From assembly GCF_900182905.1 (NCBI RefSeq), contig NZ_FXUF01000004.1:231794-295793 (forward strand): 64,000 bases of DNA, given 5' to 3'. The DNA is from Anoxynatronum buryatiense (GTDB lineage: Bacteria; Bacillota; Clostridia; Peptostreptococcales; Tindalliaceae). The translations under genes were made by a program, and so were the position numbers. Below the pieces are notes generated by a model, which did not search any database, had not been told where the DNA came from, and was given only the letters and a program-made list of their open reading frames with translations. Positions 19,912 through 29,165 of this stretch are shown here, in pieces. Position 1 is the first letter of the stretch; each line of letters starts with the position of its first letter.

Positions 19912-21609
19912 ATGGATCAATCCACACGACAGCGATACGAGTTATGGTTAACCAGCCCCGCCATTGACCAGGTCACCCGACGGGAACTGGAAGCCATTGA
20001 AGGTGATGAAAAAGAAATTGAAGACCGGTTTTTTCAGGAGCTCACCTTTGGCACTGGTGGTCTTCGGGGCATTCTGGGTGCCGGTACCAACCGGATGAAT
20101 GTGTATATGGTACGCAAGGCTGCCCAGGGACTGGCCGATTACATTCTCCAGCACGGAGAAGCCGCCGCCCGGCGCGGGGTGGTCATCGCCCACGACTGCC
20201 GGCGCATGTCCCGGGAGTTCTGCCTGGAGGCAGCCTGCGTTTTGGCGGCCAATCATATCACCGCCTATATTTTTGACGACCTGCGCCCCACGCCTCAGTT
20301 ATCCTTTGCGGTGCGAAACAAGGGTGCCATTGCCGGTATCGTGGTTACTGCCAGTCATAACCCGCCGGAATACAACGGGTTCAAAGTGTACTGGGAAGAT
20401 GGCGCCCAGGTGTCCACGGCCATTGCCGATGCCATTACAACGGCCATTCAGGCCATTGATGGCTTTGAGGCTGTGAAAGTGATGCCGGAGGTTGAGGCCC
20501 GGCAATCGGGGCGGCTGAAGGAGCTGGATGCCTCTATGGATGAAGCCTATTTGGAAGCGGTTCTCAGCCAAAGCCTCCGTCAGGATGCAGTCCAGCAGGT
20601 GGCAGACACTTTCAAGGTAGTGTATACCCCACTCCATGGCACAGGCGCCAAGCTGGTGCCGGAAGCCTTGAAACGGGCAGGGTTTCGCCGGGTTTTGGTG
20701 GAACCTTCCCAGGCGGTGCCTGATCCGGATTTTTCCACGGTGAAATCTCCCAACCCTGAAGAAAAAGCCGCCTTCGAGCTGGCGATCCGCCTGGCGGAAA
20801 AAGAAGGGGCTGATCTGATCATTGGCACCGACCCTGACGGTGACCGTGTGGGTGCATTGGTGAAAGACCGGGAGGGCAATTATGTGGTACTCACCGGCAA
20901 CCAGACAGGCGCCCTGCTGGTGGATTATATCATTCGCACCCGCCGGGAAAGAGACATGCTGCCGGCAAACAGCCTGGTGGTGAAAACCATCGTTACCAGC
21001 GAAATGGGGGCCGTCATTGCCAAAGCCCAGGGTGCCTCAATGGAAAACACACTGACAGGATTCAAGTATATCGGTGACCGCATCAAGCATTATGAAACCA
21101 CCGGTGAAAAGCAGTTTCTTTTTGGGTATGAAGAAAGTTACGGGTATCTCTCCGGCACCTATGCCCGGGATAAGGATGCGGTGGTGGCTGCCCTGCTTAT
21201 CGCTGAGATGGCAGCGGTGTATGCGCTGGAAGGTCTCAGTCTTTATGAAGGACTGCTCCGGCTTTATGATACCTACGGCTATTATATGGAAGACCTGGTG
21301 TCCATCACTCTCAAAGGAAAAGAAGGCATGGAAAAAATCGATGCCATCATGAGCCGTTTTCGCCAGAATCCCCCGGTTTCCCTTGGAGGCACTTCTGTGA
21401 CTGAGGTGGAAGACTATGAAAACATGGCTGGGTTTCCCGCGGCCAACGTGATCAAAATGATTCTGGGAGAAGCGGGATGGGTGGCGCTTCGACCTTCAGG
21501 CACTGAGCCTAAACTGAAGATTTATGCCGGTGTCTGCACCGGCAGTCTGGAAGCCTCCCGGCAGCAGCTGGAAACCTGGATGGCAGCCATGAACCAGCTG
21601 GTTGAATGA
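19912..21609 (+). CDS. pgcA: Alpha-phosphoglucomutase / phosphohexomutase
   Basis: About 565 residues, four-domain alpha-D-phosphohexomutase of the PgcA type. It interconverts glucose-6-P and glucose-1-P, the precursor of UDP- and dTDP-glucose. Visible: TASHNPPEYNG with the phosphoserine at about Ser148, metal loop DPDGDRVG, sugar loops GFKYIGDRI and GYEESYGY, and phosphate-binding RPSGTEPKLKIY at the C-terminus. ATG 19912 follows GGGAGG by 7 bp and is preferred over ATG 19897. It stands alone between the palindrome region and a transporter; it could feed the dTDP-glucose enzyme RmlA encoded 31 kb downstream. Confidence 0.92.
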   Translation: MDQSTRQRYELWLTSPAIDQVTRRELEAIEGDEKEIEDRFFQELTFGTGGLRGILGAGTNRMNVYMVRKAAQGLADYILQHGEAAARRGVVIAHDCRRMSREFCLEAACVLAANHITAYIFDDLRPTPQLSFAVRNKGAIAGIVVTASHNPPEYNGFKVYWEDGAQVSTAIADAITTAIQAIDGFEAVKVMPEVEARQSGRLKELDASMDEAYLEAVLSQSLRQDAVQQVADTFKVVYTPLHGTGAKLVPEALKRAGFRRVLVEPSQAVPDPDFSTVKSPNPEEKAAFELAIRLAEKEGADLIIGTDPDGDRVGALVKDREGNYVVLTGNQTGALLVDYIIRTRRERDMLPANSLVVKTIVTSEMGAVIAKAQGASMENTLTGFKYIGDRIKHYETTGEKQFLFGYEESYGYLSGTYARDKDAVVAALLIAEMAAVYALEGLSLYEGLLRLYDTYGYYMEDLVSITLKGKEGMEKIDAIMSRFRQNPPVSLGGTSVTEVEDYENMAGFPAANVIKMILGEAGWVALRPSGTEPKLKIYAGVCTGSLEASRQQLETWMAAMNQLVE

Positions 21610-21695
21610 ATCTGTTCAGCACTGAAGAATGAGGCAGCTACTTTGGTTGGGGCTACAGTACAGCCTTCAACAGAAGCTTCAATATGACGATTGAA

Positions 21696-21711
21696 TGTCA
21701 CGAATGTGACA
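21696..21711. promoter_or_regulatory. 6-4-6 palindrome upstream of the AEC transporter
   Basis: TGTCACGAATGTGACA is a perfect inverted repeat of two 6-mers around four bases. It lies in the 373-bp gap between pgcA and the AEC transporter. It has the geometry of a dimeric regulator site, possibly Crp/Fnr type, but the half-sites differ from those at 4970. No regulator gene is adjacent. Confidence 0.3.
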
Positions 21712-21821
21712 ATTATTACAGTTGTGTTAAGGACCCATAACAAACCACCATTTATTAAAAAGAAGTGCTATACTGAATTTAGTGATCGACCGACGATCAT
21801 CATCCCCCTTTGTTTCAATAG

Positions 21822-21856
21822 GGCCTTCTCTTAATGGAAGGCCTGTTGTCTTTTTT
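21822..21856 (+). terminator. Possible terminator in the pgcA-AEC gap
   Basis: GGCCTTC (21822-21828) pairs with GAAGGCC (21837-21843); a T-run comes only after a 7-base gap, so efficiency is doubtful. Its T-run overlaps the -35 region of the promoter that follows. Confidence 0.35.
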
Positions 21857-21874
21857 GGCATTTTTTGTTATGAT
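21846..21874 (+). promoter_or_regulatory. Sigma-A promoter of the AEC transporter
   Basis: TTGTCT at 21846-21851, 17-bp T-rich spacer, TATGAT at 21869-21874; about 109 bp before the ATG at 21983. Confidence 0.5.
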
Positions 21875-21982
21875 AGCAACCATCAACCAGTGAGTTGACC
21901 GACGGCAGACCCGCCAGACTCATCTGAGATGAAACACTGGCTGTGGCACAGGTGCCACAGCAATTCTGGAGGCGCAAACCCG

Positions 21983-22915
21983 ATGAATGATGCATTTTTC
22001 AGTCTGCTCAACCAAATCCTGGTACTGTTTTTCATGATGGCCGCCGGTTATGCCGCCAGAAAAGCCCAGGTGTTGAACCAGGAAACCATCAAGGGGATCA
22101 GCCTGCTTATTTTGCAAGTAACGCTGCCATCGCTGATTGTCAGTTCCATGCAATTTCCCTTCAGCATGGAGCTGCTGCACACCAGCCTGTTAATTGTGGG
22201 CATTTCCATTGTTACTTATGGGGTGATCATTCTTTTTTCGCGTCTGTATGTACGTCTGGTGAAGGAAGAAGGGCCCAGAGGTGACGTGCTTCAGTTTTTA
22301 CTGGTCTTTTCCAATGTGGCCTTTATGGGATTTCCCATTGTTTCTGTGTTGTATGGCGATTTGGGTATTTTTTACACCGCTCTTTTCAACATCCCCTTTA
22401 ATCTGCTGTTGGTGACCCTTGGTGTGGCCATTATGTCCCGAAGTACCGGTCAGAGCAGCGGTAAAATGAACTTTAAAAAAGCCTTTCGAAGCCCGGGGGT
22501 CATTGCTGTCCTGCTGGGATTCACTTTTTTTGTGCTGCCGGTGAGTATCCCTGGTCCGCTGCTGGAAAGTTTACAGCTCATCGGGGGAACCACCACGCCC
22601 CTTTCCATGATGATCATTGGCGGAATGCTGGCAGATATTCCCTTTCGGTCGGTATTTGGTGACCGGGCACTTTATCAGGCGACGGTGGTGCGGTTGCTGC
22701 TCATGCCCCTGATGATGTACCTGCCCCTGCGGCTTCTGGGATTCACGGGAATTATGCTGGGAATTCCGGTCATTATTATTGCCATGCCGGTGGCAGCCAA
22801 TGCCGGTGCTTTCGCCCGGCTCTATGATTCTGACTACTATTTTGCCTCAAAGGCAGTTTTTCTCACTACACTGTGCTCCATTCTCACCATTCCCCTCTGG
22901 GCATTGTTTCTGTAG
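21983..22915 (+). CDS. AEC-family transporter (auxin efflux carrier type)
   Basis: About 310 residues with ten or so hydrophobic helices, the size of bacterial AEC permeases that move organic acids such as malate or malonate. The N-terminus NQILVLFFMMAAGYAARK and the C-terminal MPVAANAGAFARLY stretch are family-typical. ATG 21983 has CTGGAGG upstream; the open frame begins 54 bp earlier without a ribosome site. Substrate cannot be inferred. It has its own predicted promoter and no obvious functional partner. Confidence 0.8.
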   Translation: MNDAFFSLLNQILVLFFMMAAGYAARKAQVLNQETIKGISLLILQVTLPSLIVSSMQFPFSMELLHTSLLIVGISIVTYGVIILFSRLYVRLVKEEGPRGDVLQFLLVFSNVAFMGFPIVSVLYGDLGIFYTALFNIPFNLLLVTLGVAIMSRSTGQSSGKMNFKKAFRSPGVIAVLLGFTFFVLPVSIPGPLLESLQLIGGTTTPLSMMIIGGMLADIPFRSVFGDRALYQATVVRLLLMPLMMYLPLRLLGFTGIMLGIPVIIIAMPVAANAGAFARLYDSDYYFASKAVFLTTLCSILTIPLWALFL

Positions 22916-22990
22916 GGGTAAATGACCGCCGCCCACTACTTGATGGATCCATTGGATCAACGATTAACGACGAAGAAGGAGGATGCTTTC

Positions 22991-24790
22991 ATGAAAGAAA
23001 GGTTATGGAAAACTGGCATGAGGCGCTGTTTTGCCGGACTGTTGGTATTGGTGATGGTACTGTCTTCCCTGGTGACGGCAGTGGCGTCTGATGTGACCAT
23101 GACTCAGGAAGATATTGAAACAGTTATTGAAGAAGTGGCCCGGCGCAAGAACATTCCGCCGGTAATCCTAAAGGCCATCGCCTGGAAGGAGAGCCGCAAA
23201 ACTCAGTTTACCAGTGCGGGTGCCCCCTTTGTCTCCCGGGGAAACCGGGGAATCATGCAGATCAATCAAATTCATACAGGCTTTGATGCCGAGATGATTT
23301 TGTATGATGTGGAATATAACATCGAGGCAGGGGCAGACATTTTATTGTCCAAATGGCTGGATCCCCGCACACCGGTGGTGGGTGACCGGGACCCAAACGT
23401 GCTGGAGCACTGGTACTTTGCCCTCTGGGCTTATAACGGGTGGTTATCCCGCAACAATCCCAATCTTCACGGCGAGAACACCTATCAGGACGGCCTTTAT
23501 AACCTGATACACACCCGTTATGGGCAGGAAGTTTCCATGGTGGACTGGAGCTATATTCCAGCCAGCGGATTACCCCCGGCAGACCTTCACCTGCCGGAAC
23601 CGGCGGTGACCCATGAAGGCGGTATTCTGTTCTTTCAGCCCGAAGACCGGGCGTTGGCAGATGCCCGGCAGGAACTATATGTACTGGATGGACCCGGTGG
23701 TGATGTGCGGTTTACGGTTACCCGGGGCACAGAACTGGTGATTGCCGGTGAGGCACAACTGGCAGACGGGCTTTACTGGTACCGGGTGAATCATCCTGCT
23801 TCCGGCCAAATCGGCTGGGTGGCGGCTATTTACCTGAAACCGGCCTTTGTGCATGAAGAGGCAGCAGATGATGCTTTGTGGAGTTTGCTGCTGGAGCCGG
23901 CAATACCAGAACCACTTCATGATGAAAATGATCCACATGGTGAAGCTGAAGCAGACCATGCAGAACATGTGGAAGGTGAAGATGGTGAAGCTGCACTGGA
24001 TATTCAAGCTGTTGAAGCGGTGGATCCTGTTCAAAGCTCTGAAAATGTACCTTCTGAAAATGTACCTCCTGAAAATGGAACTTCTGAAGAACAGGATGAC
24101 CCTGATACCATAGAAGCGGCGTTGATGAGTTTAACAGAAAGCGGAGAGATTGCTGCTGACCAGCCTGCCGATCTTAAGGAAGAGCGACAGGAAAAAGCGG
24201 AAGTGTCAGACAGCGGGTTTCATTTTATAGACATGAAAGACCACCCCGCCCGGGAAGCAGTGGAAACACTGGCAGCGCTTGGCGTGGTGAGTACCAGTAG
24301 TGCAGAATTCCGCCCGCACCAGACCATCAGCCGCCAGGAAATCGCACTGATGCTTCATCGCTTTTTTCGGCTGGGTGATGCCGGGTTAAGCCAGGAGGCG
24401 CTGTATCAGCAGTTATCTGCCTATCAGGACGGGGCGACTGTGGATGCCTGGGCTCAGGATGCCATGGCTCGGGCCGCGGCACTGCGTATCGTCACCGGGT
24501 ATCCCGACGGCACCATTCGTCCTCACGAAGCTGCCACCCGGGAACAGGGAGTGGTGATGGTGGTAAAGGCTATGGAAGATCAGGTGCTGCCGGATCAGCG
24601 TTGTGCCAGTGATTATTTTGAAGACGGCAAAAGCATTCATGCCTGGGCACTGCCTTCCGTTAACACATTACTGAAAAGTGGTATTTTTGAAGGCTTGGAT
24701 CACACCGCCTTTCATCCCCAGCAGGAAATGACCCGGGTGGAACTGGCGGTGGTGCTCTACCGCCTTCATCAGGCAACATTAGAGGAATAA
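22991..24790 (+). CDS. Secreted lytic transglycosylase-like protein with SH3 and three SLH domains
   Basis: About 599 residues. Signal peptide about 1-33 (basic MKERLWKTGMRRC, hydrophobic core, cleavage near AVAS). An SLT/lysozyme-like domain follows (about 50-140) with candidate catalytic Glu67 in AWKESRK and GIMQINQIH. An SH3-like segment (about 217-280) ends IGWVAAIYLKP. An acidic linker contains three 15-bp DNA repeats (24038-24082). Three SLH repeats (about 408-595) contain the pattern VVTGYPDGTIRPHEAATREQ. It should bind the wall through SLH and cut or sense peptidoglycan. AAGGAGG precedes ATG 22991; an earlier ATG at 22922 would spoil the signal peptide. Confidence 0.85.
   Translation: MKERLWKTGMRRCFAGLLVLVMVLSSLVTAVASDVTMTQEDIETVIEEVARRKNIPPVILKAIAWKESRKTQFTSAGAPFVSRGNRGIMQINQIHTGFDAEMILYDVEYNIEAGADILLSKWLDPRTPVVGDRDPNVLEHWYFALWAYNGWLSRNNPNLHGENTYQDGLYNLIHTRYGQEVSMVDWSYIPASGLPPADLHLPEPAVTHEGGILFFQPEDRALADARQELYVLDGPGGDVRFTVTRGTELVIAGEAQLADGLYWYRVNHPASGQIGWVAAIYLKPAFVHEEAADDALWSLLLEPAIPEPLHDENDPHGEAEADHAEHVEGEDGEAALDIQAVEAVDPVQSSENVPSENVPPENGTSEEQDDPDTIEAALMSLTESGEIAADQPADLKEERQEKAEVSDSGFHFIDMKDHPAREAVETLAALGVVSTSSAEFRPHQTISRQEIALMLHRFFRLGDAGLSQEALYQQLSAYQDGATVDAWAQDAMARAAALRIVTGYPDGTIRPHEAATREQGVVMVVKAMEDQVLPDQRCASDYFEDGKSIHAWALPSVNTLLKSGIFEGLDHTAFHPQQEMTRVELAVVLYRLHQATLEE
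24038..24082 (+). repeat. Three 15-bp in-frame tandem repeats in the SLH protein linker
   Basis: TCTGAAAATGTACCT is repeated directly and then once more with four changes, encoding SENVP-SENVP-PENGT. It lies in the acidic linker between the SH3 and SLH parts, where copy number can vary without harm. Confidence 0.7.
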
Positions 24791-24804
24791 CCGGAAAATA
24801 ATCG

Positions 24805-24833
24805 TTGACAAAGCCCGGGGGCAATGCTATACT
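24805..24833 (+). promoter_or_regulatory. Sigma-A promoter of metK
   Basis: TTGACA at 24805-24810, exactly 17 bp, TATACT at 24828-24833: a near-consensus promoter. Transcripts would begin about 60 bp before the SAM riboswitch core. Confidence 0.8.
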
Positions 24834-24899
24834 TTTTTCGTCCAACGACTTGGGAAAAGGGCTGTAAGCCCATAACTGCATACCGAAAATCTTGATGTA

Positions 24900-25062
24900 G
24901 ACCTTATCAAGAGCGACTGAGGGACAGGCCCGATGAAGTCCGGCAACCATAGCCACTGGTGTATGGTGCTAATTCCTGCAGAACGAAGGTTCTGGAAGAT
25001 GAGGAGAACGGCGCAGGCCGGAACGTGGAAGCCTCTTCTTTTTGAAGGGGCTTTTTGATTTG
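24900..25062 (+). promoter_or_regulatory. SAM-I riboswitch (S-box) with terminator, controlling metK
   Basis: The S-box core runs from CCTTATC (24902) to GATGAGG (ending 25004), which pair as P1. Conserved blocks AAGAGCGACTGAGGGA, GCCCGATGAAGTCCGGCAACC and GGTGCTAATTCCTGCAG can be read in order. An intrinsic terminator follows: AGCCTCTTC (25030-25038) pairs with GAAGGGGCT (25044-25052), then TTTTT. When S-adenosylmethionine is bound, the terminator should form and metK be switched off. The remaining bases to the ATG at 25185 are leader. Confidence 0.95.
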
Positions 25063-25184
25063 AGTAGTGATGCAACACCAGTATAAACAACAATATCCGC
25101 ATCAACAGCACCGGTTGATTCATCAGCTGGTGTGACACAATCGGAAGAAAAAACAAGAAAAGAAGAATACGAGGAGGAACAATC

Positions 25185-26375
25185 ATGAACAAGCGACTTT
25201 TTACGTCGGAATCGGTTACAGAAGGGCATCCGGATAAAATTTGCGATCAGATTTCTGATGCCATTCTGGACGCAATTCTTGAAAAAGACCCTGCCGGCCG
25301 TGTGGCCTGCGAAACCATGGTGACGACGGGGATGGTCATGGTGGCGGGAGAAATCACCACCAGCTGCTATGTGGATATTCCCAAAATCGCCCGGCAAACC
25401 ATCCGTGAAATCGGCTATACCCGCGCCAAGTACGGTTTTGACTGCGATACCTGCGCTGTGCTGACGGCGATTGATGAACAGTCAGCCGACATTGCCATGG
25501 GGGTTGATGAAGCACTGGAGCGTAAATCGGGAGAAATGGAAGATGCACTGGAAGCCATCGGTGCCGGCGACCAGGGAATCATGTTCGGCTTTGCCTGCGA
25601 TGAAACCCCTGAGTTGATGCCCCTGCCCATTTCACTGGCTCACCAGCTATCCCGGCGCCTGTCAGAAGTACGCAAAAACGGCATGCTCTCCTACCTGCGG
25701 CCTGACGGCAAAACCCAGGTGACAGTGGCCTATGAGGATGACAAGCCGGTTCGTGTGGACACCATTGTCATTTCCACCCAACACAGCCCCAATGTGAAGC
25801 GTGAAACCATCGAAAAAGACCTGATTGAACATGTGATCAAGCCCATTGTTCCCGGCGGTTTTATTGACGAGAACACCCGGTATCTGGTGAATCCCACCGG
25901 TCGTTTCGTGGTGGGCGGTCCCCAGGGTGATGCAGGTGTCACCGGCCGTAAAATCATTGTGGATACCTATGGCGGCTATTCCCGCCATGGCGGCGGGGCT
26001 TTCTCCGGCAAAGATCCAACAAAGGTGGACCGTTCTGCCGCTTATGCTGCCCGATATGTGGCCAAAAACATTGTGGCTGCAGGCCTGGCGAAGCGGTGCG
26101 AAGTGGGCCTGGCCTACGCCATTGGTGTGGCCCGTCCCGTGTCCATCCTGGTGGACACCTTTGGTACCGGCGCTGTGGGTGACGATGTACTGGTGAATCT
26201 TATCAACAAGCACTTTGATCTGCGCCCTGCGGCCATTATCCGAGATCTCGACCTGCGCAAGCCCATTTACCGGCAAATTGCTGCCTATGGGCACTTTGGC
26301 CGCACAGATGTGTCGCTTTCCTGGGAAAAAACAGATAAGGTGGAAGCACTTAAAAAAGATACTGCCGCTCAGTAA
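25185..26375 (+). CDS. metK: S-adenosylmethionine synthetase
   Basis: About 396 residues, the normal MetK length. It makes SAM from methionine and ATP. Visible motifs: [36 protein letters not shown] and the P-loop-like [23 protein letters not shown] precedes the ATG. The SAM riboswitch upstream gives feedback control. Its product feeds, among others, the two methyltransferases of the glycosylation island. Confidence 0.97.
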   Translation: MNKRLFTSESVTEGHPDKICDQISDAILDAILEKDPAGRVACETMVTTGMVMVAGEITTSCYVDIPKIARQTIREIGYTRAKYGFDCDTCAVLTAIDEQSADIAMGVDEALERKSGEMEDALEAIGAGDQGIMFGFACDETPELMPLPISLAHQLSRRLSEVRKNGMLSYLRPDGKTQVTVAYEDDKPVRVDTIVISTQHSPNVKRETIEKDLIEHVIKPIVPGGFIDENTRYLVNPTGRFVVGGPQGDAGVTGRKIIVDTYGGYSRHGGGAFSGKDPTKVDRSAAYAARYVAKNIVAAGLAKRCEVGLAYAIGVARPVSILVDTFGTGAVGDDVLVNLINKHFDLRPAAIIRDLDLRKPIYRQIAAYGHFGRTDVSLSWEKTDKVEALKKDTAAQ

Positions 26376-26451
26376 ACTGGTATTTCCATTGAGTCGGTTT
26401 TAATCATCAGATGCGTTGGGGGCGCCACTCCGTTCATACGTTTCAACCCAT

Positions 26452-26490
26452 ATCACAGTTTGCCTGACGGCAGACTGTGATTCTTTTTTT
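26452..26490 (+). terminator. Intrinsic terminator after metK
   Basis: ATCACAGT then TTGCC pair with GGCAG then ACTGTGAT around a short TGAC loop, followed by TCTTTTTTT. A strong, classical structure. Confidence 0.88.
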
Positions 26491-26572
26491 GCCGAAAAGG
26501 CTGGTTTAAGGCGCTGGCCCCGGGGGTATGATTCCACCGATATCATTCGAACATTCACAAGGAGGCATTTCC

Positions 26573-28969
26573 ATGCTGAACAACTTTAACATGCGCTCGA
26601 AAATGCTGATTATTTTTGTCGTCACCGGGCTGATTCCCATGCTCATCATTGCCGCGGTGGCATATCAGCAATCAAGCAGTACCCTGCAGAAAGAAATCTA
26701 TCTGCAAATGGAGCAGTTTGGGGAACTGACCCAGCTTCAGTTTGAAGATTATTTCAGAGAAAAAGAAGTTTACGGAGACGTGCTGGCAAACCTGCCACTG
26801 GTGATCAATGCCCTGCAGGTCCATCAATCAACCGATCTAGAGCCCGAGGAGCAGGCAGCAGCCTGGCAGGAAGCCTACACCGGGTTGGACGGTCTGATGA
26901 CCGATAATCTCCAGCGATTTCGCCTGGGAGGCTTGTTTGTCACCGATGCCCAGGGTAATTCCTTCTATGCCACTGAACCTTTCAGGGCATCTCTTGAAGG
27001 GGTTGATCTCAGCAGCCGGGACTACATACAGGCTTCCATGGGCGGGCGGCAAAACTGGTCACAACTGTTCTACTCCGATGTGATTGACGACTATACCATC
27101 GTGTTGTCCACACCCCTGCAGGACCCCCAAACCAACCGAATTATCGGGGCGGTGAACGCGCTGATCCCCCTGCCGGTGATCGAAGACATGCTTCACAGCA
27201 ATATTCACTTAATCGGTGAATCGGGAGACGCTTATCTGGTGGATTCGACAGGGCTGCTGCTCACCAACACCATGTTGGGTGAATACAGCGAGAATGCCGC
27301 TTTTGTCAGAACGGTGGATACAGAAGCCGTCCGCAATCTGGCGGGGCCTCTCACGCAGAGACAAGTTGCCTACAGTAATACCGGTGTTTACGCTGACTAT
27401 CTGGGTGATGCTGTTTTGGGAAGCTATCAGGTAGCCACTTTGGGAGCCACCGAGGTGGGTATGATCATTGAACTACACGAATCAGAGGGAATGGCCCCCC
27501 TGCGGCGGCTGGTATACCTACTGGGCATCCTGACGGCGGTGGTGGCTGCCATCAGTGTGTTGCTGGCCCTTTACGCCGCCAAAATCATGGCAGACCCCAT
27601 GAGGGAAATTTCCCAGGCGATTCAACGGGTGGCCAGTTACGATTTCACCATTGCCGAAGATGACCCCCTCCATTTATATGAAAAGCGCAAAGATGAAGTT
27701 GGACAAATGGCAACAGGACTAAAAAGCACCCTGGCGACCCTGCGCACCATCATGGGAAAAATCACCGGACAGGCCACGACCATCGGCCAGTCAGCCAGCC
27801 AGCTGCTTGATATCGCCAACGACATGGCTGCCGGCAGCGAAGAAATGAGTGCTAAAACCGGCGTGGTGAGTGCCGCCACCGAACAGATCAATGCCAGCAT
27901 CGGGAGCACCACTGAAGCCACGATGGAAACCAGCCAGAGCATTCAAACCATTGCCTCGGCTGTTGAAGAGATGTCGGCAAACATTCGCAATCTGGCATCG
28001 GCTTCTGAAGAAACTTCTGCAGAAGTGAATAATGTGACACAGCTTATCGAAGGCGTCACCGTCGAGATTGATGAAGTCAGCAGTTCAGCCCAGGATGTAA
28101 ACGAGTCTGTCAACAGTGTGGCCATTGCTGTCAAGGAGATCAATCAGTCATTATCTGAAGTGAGTCATAACTGCGAAAAATCCATGCATATCAGCGACGA
28201 TGCCGGACGTAAGGCTGCCGACACCAGCAAAGTCATCGAAAAATTAAACCAGTCATCCAAGGCCATTAATAAAATAGTAGGAGTCATCAACGATATCGCA
28301 GATCAAACCAACATGCTGGCCCTCAACGCTGCCATTGAAGCGGCAGGAGCAGGTGAAGCCGGCAAGGGATTTGCTGTGGTGGCCAACGAAGTGAAAGAAC
28401 TGGCTAAACAAACGGCAGAAGCCACCGACGAAATAGGACAGCAGATCGCCTCCATGCAGCAGGATATGGGCAATGCCGTCAGCTCGGTGAAGCTGATCAC
28501 CGATGTCATCACCCAGGTGCAGGAAATTACCAATGCCATTGCAGCGGCGGTGACCCAGCAAAGTGCCACCACCGGCGAGATTTCCGACACCATTGTGGTG
28601 GCAGCGGAAAGGGTGAGTCAGATCACTTCCCGCATCGAAAATATCAGCAGTAATGCTGCTCAGGTGCTCCGCAGCTCCACAGAGGCATCCAAGGGTGTCA
28701 ACGAAATTGCCCGCTCTTCCTCAGAGCTTTCAGAAGCCTCTGATGAAGTGGCCCGAAGCAGCGAAGCGGCCTCTGAACAGATGACAGATCTGGGACGCTC
28801 CACCAGCGAAATTGCCCAGGGAACACAGGAAATCGGCAATAATATCCTTGAAATTGACGGCGCTGCCGCCGATACCGCCAAGGGTGCCACCGAAACCAGT
28901 CAGTCAGCCCAAGACCTGGCAGGCATTGCCCAGGAACTGAATGACATTATGAGTCAGTTTAAAATATAA
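26573..28969 (+). CDS. Methyl-accepting chemotaxis protein
   Basis: About 798 residues. Membrane helix 1 is at about 10-30 and helix 2 at about 312-335; between them is a roughly 280-residue extracellular sensor, probably dCache. HAMP follows (about 335-390), then a long coiled-coil signalling domain with the tip around 573-610: [15 protein letters not shown] and [15 protein letters not shown]. It reports an external ligand to CheA/CheW and the flagellar motor. ATG 26573 follows AAGGAGG by 7 bp. No CheR-binding pentapeptide is seen at the C-terminus. The ligand is unknown. Confidence 0.92.
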   Translation: MLNNFNMRSKMLIIFVVTGLIPMLIIAAVAYQQSSSTLQKEIYLQMEQFGELTQLQFEDYFREKEVYGDVLANLPLVINALQVHQSTDLEPEEQAAAWQEAYTGLDGLMTDNLQRFRLGGLFVTDAQGNSFYATEPFRASLEGVDLSSRDYIQASMGGRQNWSQLFYSDVIDDYTIVLSTPLQDPQTNRIIGAVNALIPLPVIEDMLHSNIHLIGESGDAYLVDSTGLLLTNTMLGEYSENAAFVRTVDTEAVRNLAGPLTQRQVAYSNTGVYADYLGDAVLGSYQVATLGATEVGMIIELHESEGMAPLRRLVYLLGILTAVVAAISVLLALYAAKIMADPMREISQAIQRVASYDFTIAEDDPLHLYEKRKDEVGQMATGLKSTLATLRTIMGKITGQATTIGQSASQLLDIANDMAAGSEEMSAKTGVVSAATEQINASIGSTTEATMETSQSIQTIASAVEEMSANIRNLASASEETSAEVNNVTQLIEGVTVEIDEVSSSAQDVNESVNSVAIAVKEINQSLSEVSHNCEKSMHISDDAGRKAADTSKVIEKLNQSSKAINKIVGVINDIADQTNMLALNAAIEAAGAGEAGKGFAVVANEVKELAKQTAEATDEIGQQIASMQQDMGNAVSSVKLITDVITQVQEITNAIAAAVTQQSATTGEISDTIVVAAERVSQITSRIENISSNAAQVLRSSTEASKGVNEIARSSSELSEASDEVARSSEAASEQMTDLGRSTSEIAQGTQEIGNNILEIDGAAADTAKGATETSQSAQDLAGIAQELNDIMSQFKI

Positions 28970-29012
28970 AGAAGGTTTCATTCCTCTCTTTCATTGCTTT
29001 GACAAAGCTTTC

Positions 29013-29038
29013 GGGCAGCGCCATCATCGGCGCTGCCC
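29013..29038 (+). terminator. Probable terminator after the chemoreceptor gene
   Basis: GGGCAGCGCC and GGCGCTGCCC form a perfect 10-bp stem around ATCATC. The T-content after it is modest (CTCCTTGTTT). Confidence 0.65.
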
Positions 29039-29052
29039 CTCCTTGTTTGGTG

Positions 29053-29118
29053 TATTCACTATTCCTTGTCACTTATTCCCTTCCCTTCCTATTCACTATT
29101 CCTTATCACTTATTCCCT
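29053..29118. repeat. 29-bp direct repeat, two copies
   Basis: A 29-bp unit beginning TATTCACTATTCC occurs at 29053-29081 and 29090-29118 with one mismatch. It lies just upstream of recD2, with a TATAAT at 29131-29136 after it. Function unknown; it may be slipped-strand duplication. Confidence 0.7.
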
Positions 29119-29165
29119 GCCCTCCTGTGCTATAATGATAGCAGTAATCACTCGGGGGGCGTACC

